A DNA stretch of 64,000 nucleotides from Calamus simplicifolius (lineage: Eukaryota; Streptophyta; Magnoliopsida; Arecales; Arecaceae): the NCBI GenBank assembly GCA_900491605.1, contig UESW01004830.1, positions 1 through 64,000 of the forward strand, in the 5' to 3' direction. Numbering within the stretch: the first letter of the stretch is position 1; every line of letters begins with the position of its first letter. A model generated the notes under the pieces. That model was not told where the DNA came from. It saw only the letters and a program-made list of their open reading frames with translations, and searched no databases. Positions 43,025 through 54,695 of this stretch are shown one piece after another. A program made the position numbers and the translations under genes.

Positions 43025-43505
43025 CTCTACAAAAAATTTAACTTTTAGCGACGCCCAAAATGCATCGCTAAACAAAAAAAAAAATGCGTCGCTAATTAAG
43101 TTTAGCCTTAATTAGCGACACCATTGCGACGCCAAAGCCTCGTCGCTATTTAGCGACGCATTGAATGCGTCATTAATGCGTCGCTATTTAGTGATGCACA
43201 AATGCGTCGTGAGATGCATTGAATGCATCACCAAATAGTGACGCATTATTGCATCACAAATGTGTCACTATTTAGTGACACACTTCGCTATTTAGTGACC
43301 CATTTGTTACTCATTAATGCGTGAGTTGCTATTTTGGGTTTAGGCTTTAGCCACGCTTTTGGCATCGCAATATTTAATAATTTTTTTAAATAATTAACTA
43401 AAAAGTAGAATTTAAACCTGCTTATACAAATATAATTCATGCTATAAAAGAGACATGGTAATTTAAAATAGCTGCTGGTGCTAATTCACTAAATAGACAT
43501 TCAAA

Positions 43506-45246
43506 TTACAAAAAAAAAGTCTGAATTTTTTTTAATAAAGAAGAGTAGAAGATAAGTTTCGATTCATTACATAAATAAAACATAAATAAAAATAATATAT
43601 ACAAAATAAAAAAATAAAAATAACAGCAATCGTCCTGCGATGAATCACGTGGTGAAAGCCGAGATGTATCAGAGAGTGAAGATGCTATGTTCTGCGACTC
43701 AGGCGAACCAACTCCCGCATCCGCTGCCTGCTGTGCTCTCATGTCTGTAAGCTGCTGCTGAAGTGCCAAAGTATGCTCCTGCTGTGCTCTCATGTCTGTA
43801 AGCTACTGCTGAAGTGCCAAAGTATGCTCTTGCTGTGCTCTGAGATCGGCAAGCTCCTGCTAAAATTCTTGTCGAACCTGTTCTGTAATGGATCGCCTCA
43901 TCTCATCGATGTGCTCAGCAGGAACATCACCATTTCCAATATGATGCGAATAGGAGCCTGAAACAGAGAAGTATCTGGAAGCTTTGGTACCCAGACCATA
44001 CACTCTACGGTCGTGTGGCTGGGCACCAACAGCTTCCAAGAATATCCGTCGAGACTCCTGTGGTGAAAGCTCGATGGACGTCTCCCCACCAGTAGAGTCA
44101 ACCTGTGATGCCTGGGAGAACAGCTCATCCACCCATGCCTAGGAGAAATAGAAAAAATGGTTATATAAGAAGTATACAAATTAAAAATATTCATTAAGTG
44201 TTTAGAAGCAAATCCTAACTCCAACTTGCTGCGACCGTGTATCGACCTAGGAACCATCCTTCTTTGTGTGTATCGCCTTAAACAACTGATACTCTCCTGG
44301 GTCTGTGCCCTGCTACATAGTCTACAAAAATAGAAAATAGATAACAAATGTAAGTATTTGTAAATGAAATTAAAAGTAAGTTGGTTAATTATGTTTTCTT
44401 ACCATACGACGTCGATGCTTTCAAATGGAAATGAAACCCGAGGTGTGGCAGGAGAAACCTGTGCCTGGACCACCCTTCTCGGATCGACGGTTTATGCTAG
44501 CTGCGGAGGACCTCCTGCGCCAGGCCTCTGACAGCCACACTTGCTGCCACTCGTGCCATATATCCTCCGGCACATGCACAGGATGCTGACCGGACTTCCT
44601 CCAACGATGAAGCTTGTCGGAGTATCGTCGTACAGCTAGGGCATCCCATGCCGACCTAATGACATCATGGATGGCAGGGTCCCATGTAAACTTCTTCTGT
44701 ATTAAAATAAAATGTTAGTTGCATACATAAAATAGAATTATTTATACGCATGACTGATTTAAGGTCAAAAAAAGATAGTTTACCTGAAACTCAGAAAAAT
44801 AGAACTCTCTCGTGCCCGAAGACACGTGATGCAAGATGTGTCCAGTCGGATCAATCCGCCTATGAAAATAGTGCTAATCTGGCTCGATACTGTATGCTGC
44901 TCAATAAAACTGCTACCAGAACATAAAGGTAAACAATGCATATTTATAAATAATTAGCATTAAAATTAGCATAACGATAAAAGAAATTAAGTACTTACAG
45001 CCTATGTGCATCTAGTACAAATACTCTGCCGCCTGAGGATGAAGAACTCTCCATCGTCTATGCTGGTAAAGAAGCAGCGTCATGAGATAAATTAGGGTGA
45101 GGTGACATCCCTTGTGGAGACAATGAAGGCTATGTAGGGGGTGTAGATCTGAATTTTCCTACTGATGAGGTCGATGGATCGGATGGGTCGATACTGTAGC
45201 GCTGTCCATCGAGTCTATCAGCAATGGATCTCCCCCGGCCCCTCAT
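43506..45246 (-). pseudogene. CACTA-2 Transposase_24-like gene, degraded
   Basis: The same exon order as 20619-22148, from MRGRGRSIADRLDGQ (45246) to a C-terminal coiled coil. Stops and shifts are visible in the exons near 45060, 44875 and 44430. The C-terminus has an 18-residue tandem repeat (AQQEHTLALQQQLTDMR) repeated about 2.5 times, not present in CACTA-1. Confidence 0.8.
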
Positions 45247-45343
45247 ACTGAAAAGAACAGAGATTTAATTTTTACCTAATTATGGATAATGAATGTGCAT
45301 GTAAAATAAAGCACAAATAAATTCATCTTGCAATTGTCAATCT

Positions 45344-45661
45344 CTATGAAAAGTCTGTTTCGTTTGTGTCATCAATAATCGGTTCAACATCTGATGCTGA
45401 ATCCGATTGTGATTGAAATTCATCTTCATCGTCATCCAATGGAACATTAACATCCTCAATTTCTTGGATATCATTGATCGGGTCTCTAAGTGATGTTTCA
45501 GGAGCATATGTGTCATCCTCAATTATATGTATTTTCATCTCATCCTCTTGAAATGTAGGGGAATCAAGTGGTTGAGTCGAAGAGTTTTCAGCAAGCACAA
45601 TGGTCGATCATGCCATGATTTTTGAAATAGCCCACCAGTCTTGCTTATCGTTGCGCAAGCT
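45344..45661 (-). pseudogene. CACTA-2 TNP2 C-terminal remnant
   Basis: Homologous to 22253-22562 of CACTA-1 (FQEDEM, IEDDT.APETSL.DP). Similarity ends abruptly at GCGCAAGCT (about 45661), where the captured LRR fragment starts. Everything upstream in the transposase gene has been replaced. Confidence 0.85.
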
Positions 45662-46552
45662 CACAAAATCAGCCGGCAGCTCTGGCATCTGCGTAGTTGC
45701 CTCATGCTAGGCCTTGCAGCTGGTGATCGGTGCGAGCAGAGTAGCCCCAGTTTCAACACTAGCTCTGCTTCCTCGACTACATATCGACCTCGCAATCTCC
45801 AGTCCACGACATCAAGAAGAGTTTTGCTTTTGCCAATTCTTCATCACCCAGTCCACCAATATCCTACCGCGATCCTTCTCGGGGCTAACCAAAATGAGGG
45901 AGTTTGGGATCTATGGCAACTTACTCTCCGGTGCGATCTCGCCAGACTTGTTCACAAACTGGACAGAGCTTATTGTATTTCAGATCCAGAACAATACATT
46001 CCATGGGCAAATCCCACCACAGATTGGATTGATCACAAAGCTGCAATTCCTATTCCTCTACAAGAACAACCTATCAGGTCAGATCCCCCCAGAGATTGGG
46101 AGGTTGGCTAACTTGCAGGAATTGGATCTATCGGAGAATTCACTCACGAGTCCAATCCCTCGGACTGTAGGAAACCTCAAGCATCTCAATCTCTTGGCCC
46201 TCTTCTACAACAACCCGAATGGCACGATCCCAGTAGAAATTGGAAACATGGCGGCCTTGCGTAAACTAAACCTCATGGCCAACCAACTGGAGGGGCAACT
46301 GCAATCAACATGTTCATCGTCGCTCCAGTCATTGCACATGAACAATAACATCTTGACTGAAGACATTCCTTCTTTGCTGAAGAACTGCAAGCTATTGGTC
46401 GTTCTAGACCTCGGTGAGAAGGGATTAGATGGAAATATTCCAAATTGGTTAGGAGAGAGCTTTTCATCACTAAAGGTCCTCCGTCTAAGATCAAATAAGC
46501 TAAGTGGTAGCATTCCTCCCCAGTTATCACTTCTCTCTTCCCTTCAAAACAG
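45662..46552 (+). pseudogene. Captured LRR receptor-like gene fragment
   Basis: Plus strand, opposite to the transposon genes. About 9-10 leucine-rich repeats of plant extracellular type are readable (NLLSGAISPDLF, NNTFHGQIPPQIG, NNLSGQIPPEIGRL, NQLEGQL, NKLSGSIPPQLSLLSSLQ) in one frame from about 45860 to 46552. Upstream (45662-45860) the frame is less clear. There is no signal peptide, transmembrane segment or kinase, so it is an ectodomain piece of an LRR-RLK or RLP. The open frame is long for a captured fragment. Confidence 0.85.
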
Positions 46553-46985
46553 GGGCCCGCATTAACAGGGTAACAACACCACCGCGGCGAGGGACCAAAT
46601 CAAGAAAAGCTTCAGGCTTTCAATGAATGGCGCGGGACCATGAAGATTTCCGATCATAGAATCCCCCAAACCCCACCAATACATACGAGAGAGGAAAAAA
46701 CAAACAAAAACAAACAGAAACCCTAACCCTAAATCCCCCATTCCCCATGCGCGCGTGAGCTTTCTATAGAGAGTAAATGGCATCAAAAAAATGGGCAGCT
46801 CCATGTTCTCACATTTTTCGGAAGGATCGCCGGGGCAAAAGAAAGAAGAGGGTAAGGAAGAGTACCTGGTCTTGCGAGGCCCTTCTCCTCTCTTCCTTCG
46901 ACTGGGATGGCAACAAAACACACCGACGATGCTCGGTGGTGAAGGCTCCGGGGACGGCGCGAGGGAAGCTTGATTCGGTCAGCAC
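46553..46985 (+). other. Captured fragment of an unidentified host gene
   Basis: GC-richer than its surroundings. It contains a plant-5'UTR-like AAACCCTAACCCTAAATCC tract (46720-46740), then an ATG at 46777 opening MASKKWAAPCSHIFRKDRRG and a possible donor AGG|GTAAGG near 46850. It looks like a leader, first exon and start of an intron. I do not recognise the protein. Confidence 0.45.
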
Positions 46986-47690
46986 GAGAAATGAATCAAG
47001 GATTAGGGCGCTGTATATTTGTTATTTTGCAATGCCAAAATGAGTCACAAATTGATTTTTTTTTTACCTGCTACTTTTGCATCGCTAATATATTACTAAA
47101 TAACGATGCAAATTATGCATCACTAAAATTAATAAAAATTATTTATTAAGTATATATTTGGCATCGCTAATGTGTCGCTAAATAGCGATGCATTATTTAC
47201 AACGTTAAAATTAACATAAATTATTTATTAAGTACAGATTTAACGTTACTATTGCGTCGCTAAAATTAACAAAAATATTAATATTATTTTTAATTACTTA
47301 ATATTTTATATCACAAAGCAATCATATTTATATAGTTATTCTATAATTAAGTTATCACAAAATTTGATTGCTCTAAAATTATATACTATAAATTCTATCC
47401 CGTATCCATTTAAAATCTTTGAATTATCGTACACTCAACTGTAGTAGACAACCATGAATTACATGTATGGTGAAGCAAGACAATTGAAGATGGTTATATA
47501 TGAATTAGTTGCACTTCTTAATCAAGTTTATATAGCACAATGGAGACTATAGATATGCATGATAGAACATGCATATATATTTTTATTCATAATAATAAAT
47601 TATTAAATATTATATATATAATTTATTCATAATGACTTTGTGTCTTATATATTTCTGCTCAACATTTGGCATTCGTTCTCACTCTCTTTC
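46986..47690. repeat. CACTA-2 internal arm 1
   Basis: Begins GGATTAGGGC...ATTTTGCAATGCCAAAATG and continues with AGCGATGCA/TGCATCGCT repeats and an AT-rich tract. The same opening recurs at the end of the aquaporin fragment. There is no gene. Confidence 0.75.
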
Positions 47691-47696
47691 GTTTGT

Positions 47697-48316
47697 AGGC
47701 GGTCACATAAACCCGGTAGTGACGTTCGGGCTGTTTCAGCTGGCTCGCAAGGTCTCGCTGATCCGGAGCCTTCTCTACATGATCGCGTAGTGCCTAGGAG
47801 CCATATGCAGCGTGGAATTTGTCAAGGCATTCCAGAAGGTGTACCACAACCGCGCATGGCCAACGAGCTCAGTTTTGACTATCCAGAGGGACAGGACTAG
47901 CGGCGGAGATAATCGGCACCTTCGTCCTCGTTTACACCGTCTTTCGCAACCGACCCACGTCCCGATAAGTGCTTTCATCCATTTGCGTCTTTGTTTTTCA
48001 ACTTTTTTTAAAAAAGTTTGCGTCCTTAATTGGGGAGTAGTTTCATAATTAGGTATGTAAAATCAAAGTGCAAAATAATGGACCGATTGTTCTGGTCTAG
48101 CATGTCCCATGTAATTAAGTCTACGTACGACCAAAATTTCAAGTCTAATATTGTCTGTTGGTTTCAATTATCCATCTAGGTTTTGACTCCACTTCCAATT
48201 GCTTTTGCAGTGTTCATGGTCCATCTGGCCACAATCCCTATCACAAGGACTAGCATTAACCCTGCGAGGAGCTTCGGAGCTATTGTGATCTACAACCAGG
48301 ACAAGGCGTGGGATGA
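47697..48316 (+). pseudogene. Captured PIP-type aquaporin gene fragment
   Basis: Plus strand. After an acceptor TTTGTAG the frame reads GHINPVVTFGLFQLARKVSL then IRSLLYMIA, a TAG stop where Gln is expected, then CLGAICSVEFVKAFQKVY, and after frame changes EIIGTFVLVYTVF. An intron (about 47975-48180, acceptor CATCTAG) is retained. The next exon reads PLPIAFAVFMVHLATIPIT then RTSINPARSFGAIVIYNQDK. These are plasma-membrane water channel helices with the two NPA boxes (first NPV, second intact). The intron shows capture at DNA level. It is not functional. Confidence 0.9.
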
Positions 48317-49223
48317 TCAGGGATTAGGGCATAAGGAATATTCGTAATTTTGCAATGCCAAAATGCATCAAAAATTTAAAAAATTTCTTGTAGCGTCACT
48401 AATGCGTCGCTAAATATTATGTGTCGCTAATGCATCGCTATTTAGCGATACAAATTTTGCATCGTTAAAATTAATAAAATTTATTTATTATGTATATATT
48501 TATGCATCGCTAATGCGTCTCTATTTAGCGACGCAAATTTTGCATCGCTAAAAGTAACAAAAATTATTTATTATGCACATATGTATGCGTCACTAATGCG
48601 TCGCTAAATAGTGATACCAAAAATGCATCGCTAATGAGTCACTATTTAGCGACGCCAATTTTATGTCGCTAAAATTAATAAAAATTATTTATTATGCACA
48701 TATTTGTGTGTCACTAATGCGTCGCTAACTAGCGACGCAAAAAAATGTGTCGCTAAATAGCGACGCAAATTCTATGTCGCTAAAATTATTTAGCGACGCA
48801 AATTCTATGTCACTAAAATTAATATAAATTATTTATTATGTACATATTTGTGTGTCGCTAATGCGTTGCTAACTAGTGATGCAAAAAAAGGCGTCGCTAC
48901 TGAGTCGCTATTTAACGATGCAACATTTACGTTGCTAAAATTAACAAAAAATATTTATTATGCACATAGTTGTACATCGCTGATGCGTCGCTATTTAGTG
49001 ACGCATTATTTTTAAGTCGCTAATGCATCGCTAAATAGCGATACAATATTTTGCATTACTAAATGCGTTGCTATTTTTTTGTTTATCGATTTGGTCACTG
49101 AAGCATCGCAATTTGGTCACTATTTAGCGATGCAAAACCGAAGCATCGCAATTTGGTCACTATTTAGCGACGCAATTTTTGCGTCACAAAATGTTATCGC
49201 TATTTCAGTATTTTCTTGTAGTG
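48317..49223. repeat. CACTA-2 internal arm 2 and right terminus
   Basis: Starts GGATTAGGGC like arm 1, contains TTTCTTGTAGCG (a near terminus) at about 48385, then about 15 GCGTCGCTA/TAGCGACGC motifs in roughly 120-bp blocks, ending TTTCTTGTAGTG. The internal terminus-like motif hints at nested or tandem ends. Confidence 0.8.
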
Positions 49224-49513
49224 ATCGGCTTCGGCCTCCAGAGTCGGTCCTGGCACCAATGATATGGGATCCTCAGGAAGTATGGCTCACCAACTGTCAA
49301 TAAGACCTAGCCCACCAACTATCTACGGCCACAATGTCTGACGAGACCCAACCCACCAACCGTTTGCGGCCACGACGTTTGACAAGACCTGACCTACCAA
49401 CTATCTGCGGCCATGACGTCTGACAAGACTTGGCCCATCAATCATCTGCGACCGCCTGTATCAAGCAGGAGGTGGATGATCAGCCCTGACAGGCTATGTT
49501 GAGGCCACTAGTC
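49224..49513. repeat. CACTA flank with 41-bp minisatellite, copy 2
   Basis: Homologous to 19449-19772. The first minisatellite unit is 16 bp shorter. After GCCACTAGTCT it continues TACCACTCATTCC, the undisturbed form of the site that CACTA-1 occupies in the other copy. Confidence 0.9.
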
Positions 49514-49877
49514 TTACCACTCATTCCCTGCCAAGCGGCTGCGCCTTGAGACCAATAGCGGGTCCATGAAAGGGGAAAAAGGGACCCTCAATCAGGTATA
49601 AGAATAATCACTCATACTCGCTCAGAAGGAAAGCTAGAACACCAAGTATTTTCTAAAACTCTTTCTTTCGAGCTTACCAAAGCTTACGGTTGTTGTCTAT
49701 TCCTCTTACTTGAGTGTCGGAGGGTCCCTGCTGAAACAACCAGTCAATGGGACTTCTTGCAGGTCCCAGACGAAAGCAGAGTAGTAGGAAAACCACAAGA
49801 TCCATGAACCCTATCGTCTCACGTACGTTTAGCAAAGGTGATTTGATAGCAACAGAACCAAATGCTGGTTGCCAGTA
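49514..49877. other. Spacer
   Basis: Mixed composition, no recognised gene or repeat. A GT77-derived stretch begins at about 49878. Confidence 0.4.
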
Positions 49878-50442
49878 AAGATGAAGCAATACTACACTAA
49901 TGTCTCCAAAGAACGAAACCTTCTTCGCAACAAATTAAAAAAGTTCTCAAAAAAAAAAGCCTCTTTGAAGAAATCAACACCTTTAGTCACTAACTAAAGC
50001 TATTTCTGAATGGTATTGATCTACCACGTGGCTCATAAACTACTAACTACATTCAAAGTGGAGCCATGGGCTTAGAAATATAGGTACGAGCTTCACTGTT
50101 ATTAGTTGATTTGATAATTGATTTGATCTATATGAACTATGTCGTCGATCAGATCTATCTAAAGATGATTTCACTAGCTTATAACAATGAAGTCTCGAGC
50201 CTTCCATGTGTTGAAAGATATCCGATCAACTGCTGCATGGAAGAGGTGTGAGATTAAAAACTTGGCATCCTCCATTCTTGCAAGCTTTCTAGGAGGTCTA
50301 GCATACCATTCTCCACATACACCTTATTTACTAAGGCAACGACCAGTGTCTTCTTTGCCATGGGAGCTCTTTCTAAGGCTCTTTCATGATCATCTATTAG
50401 GGCAACTTCTTTTTCGCTATATATAACTAATGGTATGTTCAT
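49878..50442 (-). pseudogene. GT77 exon 2 fragment, split by an insertion
   Basis: Right part (50180-50442): APMAKKTLVVALVNKVYVEN then GMLDLL, and with a shift FLISHLF.AAVDRISFN..KARDF. Left part (49878-50000): GVDFFKEAFFF and YCFIFT ending at a TGGCAA where copies A and B have a GT donor. About 175 bp of unrelated sequence (50005-50180) separates them. It is diverged and non-functional. Confidence 0.7.
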
Positions 50443-51299
50443 GAACTCGGTTCAAACTTTTTAGATTTTTCTAAGAGAACTAAAAATTAGACCATTATGT
50501 GCATAATATTGTGATTCACAGCATATATACAAACTCAATAATGTATATTTTATTTCAAAAACAAACGAATTTAGTGAGTAATATAGATGTCTATATTTTT
50601 CTCTAATTTTATTGCTGCAATTGAAGTTAAATGAGTCTATACTCATCTGTATTCTGCTCAAACGTCAAAGAATTTTATTGATTTGAGAGGATTATTATAG
50701 GTGGATGCCAAACTAGTATCTTGATTCTCCATGGTTAGCAGTTACTTTTTTTTTTTCCTACAAGATTATTATGACATTTAGAATGCTGAGCTAGTTATAA
50801 CCTTGGCGGATTGAAATTACGTGTTCCTAAAAACTCGAGTGAAAGTAACTTGATAGTAGATAAAATTGAGTAATAAGCACTTTAAATTTTTCTTTCTCAT
50901 TCAATATGAAATTATTTTTAAAATATTACATATATGGCTGAAAGCATTCTTATTCTTGTATAATCACTTTAATAACAACAGTAGTCAATGTAGATGTTAT
51001 TGCACCTATGAAGACTTGGTACTGGACCTTCATCTGCCTACCATCACCTACTAATTTAAACTAAAATAATTAGTTTATTTTTAAATGCAAATATATGATC
51101 AAATCCTAAAATTTGGCTCATGTAAAAAAAATCAATTTAATCAAATAATAGGACTGAAATGCAGGTTGAAAAATTAATGATAGCAATCATATGTATGTAT
51201 GTATGTATGCATATGTATATGTATACGAAGATGATTACTGATATAAAACTAATGCCAAGTGCTCATGTTTTGCTATCATAACACACCATGAAAATGTTG
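50443..51299. other. AT-rich spacer
   Basis: No gene. Contains a TATG/TATA microsatellite at about 51190-51225. Confidence 0.5.
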
Positions 51300-51575
51300 T
51301 TGTCTCCACGCCGGACCACATCTCCAAGGATCATTTGATGAACAATCAGTCATGAAAGCCTCTTTGGAGAAATCAACACCTTGAATGGTAAACTGGTGGC
51401 AGTGAAGTTGTAAGACCTTGCACCAAGATTTCTGATCAATTACCCAGGTAGGTGTTTGATTAGGAATTAGGTGTCCTACCCTTTTCTATATATGAAGGAA
51501 GAGGTCTAGCATGCCAACCTCCACAAAGCCTTGTTTATAACCACAAAAGTCAAGAGTCCTGATTCCCATGGAATC
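51300..51575 (-). pseudogene. GT77 exon 2 fragment, second relic
   Basis: Minus strand: VEVGMLDLFLHI then a stop, and VLQLHCHQFTIQGVDFSKEA, corresponding to the NGMLDLFLQS and LHCYQLDTKGANFSRE blocks of copies A and B. Several stops. No exon 3 lies beside it. Confidence 0.65.
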
Positions 51576-51962
51576 TCCCCAGAACCATTATTTAATTAGG
51601 CTTAAAAGAGCTATTGAGAGGGATAACATCATTGCTCAAAGTGAACAGAACCCTGGACTCAATGCCATGACAAGAGTTGTAACGCTCGCCTTTATCGTGG
51701 CGTTACCAATCTGAATGGGAGGAGTTTTCAGAAGAAAAAAGAGGGGAAAAAAAAACTCTTCCTCTCCTCTGGTTTGTTTCTACTCTTCTCGCCATCGTCT
51801 CCTCATCGACCCAGTCCAAACACAAGTAATCTTCTTCCCTTTGCCTTTATTTTATGTTTCAGTTTCATATTTTATCCAAGAGGTAGAAAGATAAAGATTT
51901 GGGTTGATGTTTCAAGGGAGAGAGGGAGATGGATTTGGGAGACACGTGGGGATGAAACGGTG

Positions 51963-52582
51963 TGTGATGTCCCTCCCAATAATCCTACATCAAAAAATTG
52001 GGAGTTGGTTAAGTGGTTTATACATAATAAAGTAAGAAATACAATGTACCAATTGGATCCCTTTGGGATGTGGTGGCCCAAGTTGGTGTGGACCTTATCC
52101 GTCTTGCTTTCTTGTAATAAAATAAGTCTATGGGTGTTACGGGCCCAAGGCCCAGGTCGTTACAATATGGTATTAGAGCCATGCACCGGCCGAAAGTATA
52201 GAAACTAAGTGCCACACAAGGCAAAGTGCTACATCCATGGGTATGGGAGAAGGCAAAGTGCTACATCCATGGGTATGGGAGCCACCTCTTGAACCTATGG
52301 GGGCCATCTCTAGAATTCTGCCTGCCTGGTGGTTGTGATCATGTGCCCCTGGCGACGTCGCATCTGTAAGGGGGTAGATTGTGATGCCCCTCCCAATAGT
52401 CCTATATCAAAAAATTGAGAGTTGGTTGAGTGGTTTATATGTAGTAAAGTAAGAAGGACAACATACCAATTGGATTCCTTTTTGGGTTGTGATGTCTCAA
52501 GTTGGTATGGGCATTGTCCGTCTTGCTTTCTTATAATGAAACGGGTTGGTGGGCTTGCAGGCCCGGGGCCCGGGTCGTTACA
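51963..52582 (+). mobile_element. Complete TRIM (terminal-repeat retrotransposon in miniature)
   Basis: Two LTRs of 202-203 bp (51963-52164 and 52380-52582), both TGTGATG.CCCTCCCAAT...CGTTACA, enclose 215 bp. Three bases inside the left LTR is TGGTATTAGAGCC, an initiator-Met tRNA primer site with one mismatch. Before the right LTR is a purine tract (AAGGGGGTAGA). Flanks are CGGTG and GGGTG, a target duplication with one change. It has no coding capacity, as usual for TRIMs. Confidence 0.9.
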
Positions 52583-53940
52583 GGGTGAGAGGATGGCATC
52601 GCTACTACCAAGCGGCGATGACAAGAGGGAGAGGGCCGTTGGACGGCCATCCCCTGTCGTAGGAGCTAAACTAGCTTCCACACTTGGTTCAGGCCCGGCG
52701 GCATGCCCACCGGCTCGCCAAGCCGGGGTTGCGGGCGATGGCCCTCACCAACGTTGGTGTGGCATCCATTGGGGTCCAACCGACCAAAGGAGGCTGGCTG
52801 TGCCACCGCCCAGGGTGGAGAAAGAGTGGGAGGAAGAAGCACAGGAAGGAGAAAAAGAAAAGAAAAGAAAATAAAGGAAAAGAAAGAAGAAGGCCGCCAC
52901 CAGCGGCCGGCACTAGGCCGATCGTCGGTGTCTGAGTAGGCGGCCTCGGGAGAGAGTCGGTGGTGGCCTTTGGCCGCCAACTCCTTTCCCTGGTTCGGGT
53001 GAATCAGGGGCTAGAATAGAGGAGGGACTGGGCCTGGGCTTAGTCCAGGCTAGAATAGAGGAGGGACTGGGCCTGGGCTTAGTCCAGCCTAGTCAGCCTG
53101 TTTGGGCTAAATTTTTGGGCCCCAAATTGGATTGGGCCTGATAAAAGAAAAATAGGATTTGGATCAGCTTTGATCCTAGTTTGTTAGAAAATTTTTGTTT
53201 CCCCATTTAAACTAATGAACATAAAGTTATTCAAGCCCCAAGTTAGGCCCAGAACAAGACTTGATAGCCTAATTAAATCTATTTTAGCCTCACAAATTTT
53301 AAAAATTAAAATATAAAATATTATGTTATAGGCGTCGAAAGCTTAGAAAATTGATTTGGATGTGTAGATTACGACCGAAGGTAAGTAAGCTATTTATCAC
53401 AAGTAATTTAGTAAATTATTAAGTTATGCAATTTCTGAATAAAATATTTGTATATATTTAAATATTATTTTTGTATCTGCTATTATCATGCAAATGAATT
53501 CTAACACATTATTTTATTCATTTGAAAGCTTGATAATGATATTTTAGATTTTAGATAAATTCTGCATAATTCATTAAATAAATAAATCAATCAAAATCAT
53601 AAATAAATAAATAATGATAACAATAGTAGTAGTAATAATAATACATATGAAAAAATATAAATAATAAATTAATATTGCTTATGTAAAATAAATAGTTAGT
53701 ATACCTGTTCAAACCATAAATTAGTAAAAATATTGGATTTTAATATTACTAACATAGATAATATGATATGAATATGTGCATATGCTAGGTTAACCTAAAG
53801 AATTTTATGATTAACATTTGAATAAGAAACAAAGATAAGTTCTGAATAAAAAAATATATTGCCAGCGGTCCACTATAATGTGACTTTGTGATATGATTTC
53901 TGATATCATGACCCACCTTCACGGGGGATTTATATGGAGG
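52583..53940. other. Solo-LTR body right of the TRIM
   Basis: A GC-rich purine tract (52790-52900) gives spurious frames. At 52997-53090 a 50-bp unit (GAATAGAGGAGGGACTGGGC) is tandemly duplicated. Then AT-rich DNA to 53940. No gene. Confidence 0.5.
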
Positions 53941-54100
53941 ATACACCTCCATCTACAGGGTTAAATGTGGTATTCTATTCTGGCCTCATCCACAGGAATT
54001 ATATATGGTGTTCTGTTTTGGCCCTCATCTATAGAGATTATATATGGTTTTCTATTCCGGCCCTGTCACAAGGATATATGTGGCCATAGTTTGTGACCGT
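53941..54100. repeat. 38-bp minisatellite
   Basis: About 3.5 imperfect copies of a unit containing GGTATTCTATTCTGGCC / GGTGTTCTGTTTTGGCCC / GGTTTTCTATTCCGGCCC, spaced about 38 bp. Confidence 0.75.
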
Positions 54101-54695
54101 GGCATATTTGTAATAAGATAAAAATGCAATTTGATGATAGTGAGTTATTAATATGTTAATTTAAAATTTTAGAACTAAAATCTTGAGCCATAATGTGTAT
54201 TGTGATTTTAATGAATTTTAAGAATATAAGTAACATCAGATAATAAGGTGACATGAAAGTTTTAGTATATGAAGATAAGTAAATCAAGAGATGTTATTTA
54301 CAGTGGTATAATGGTTTGATTTGAAAGTGTATTATGAAATACTACATGGCATTTGCTTCTAAAATTATTTTTAGCATATGATATGCATGTTTTGATAATA
54401 TGATAAAATGTATTTAAAATTTGGAAGCTTGGTATATATTTTGACATATGAAAATTGGTTTGCTTAAATATTGAAATGATTATATTATATTATAGTAGGC
54501 TTACTTACTAAGTGTGAGCTTATTTAAATTTCAAAATATTTTTCAGAGCTGCAAAACTGAAAAAAGAGATACGAGGTAGTTGGAGTTTCATCAGAGTAAT
54601 ATAATTCAGAATTTTGCTATAACCCCAATATGATTTCGTAATTTTAGTTAGTTGCCAAGATAATTATAGCTTATATTAGAAATGTTATTAAGAGT

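Larger units (their letters stand above)
43025..49223. mobile_element. CACTA-2, gene-capturing CACTA element
   Basis: Left end CTCTACAAAAAATTT (one step from CACTACAAGAAATTT) with GCGACGC subterminal repeats to about 43370; right end TTTCTTGTAGTG at 49223. Inside is a degraded Transposase_24-like gene and a small TNP2 remnant, both homologous to CACTA-1. From 45662 on are three host gene fragments separated by subterminal-type arms. The TNP2 catalytic region is absent, so movement would need a helper. The outer 3-bp duplications do not match (CAC, ATC), so the ends may come from different insertions. Confidence 0.8.
51678..54690. repeat. Probable solo LTR, interrupted by a TRIM
   Basis: Starts TGTAACGCTCGCC and may end near TGTTATTA at 54690. 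AGAGT flanks both sides (51673-51677 and 54691-54695), a 5-bp duplication. Without the TRIM it is about 2.4 kb. TGTAAC starts and long LTRs are typical of Ty3/gypsy Tekay/Del elements (inference). No pol motif, primer site or polypurine tract is found inside. The end is mutated from the canonical CA, so the boundary is provisional. Confidence 0.5.

Noticed and set aside
46562..46921. 119-residue minus-strand frame in the captured fragment
   Set aside because: Hydrophobic composition arises from reading a UTR-like tract in reverse; no family is recognised and the plus strand has a better leader and ATG.
52422..52980. Overlapping frames on both strands near 52.4-53.0 kb
   Set aside because: They span a TRIM LTR and a purine-rich tract; lengths are expected from composition.
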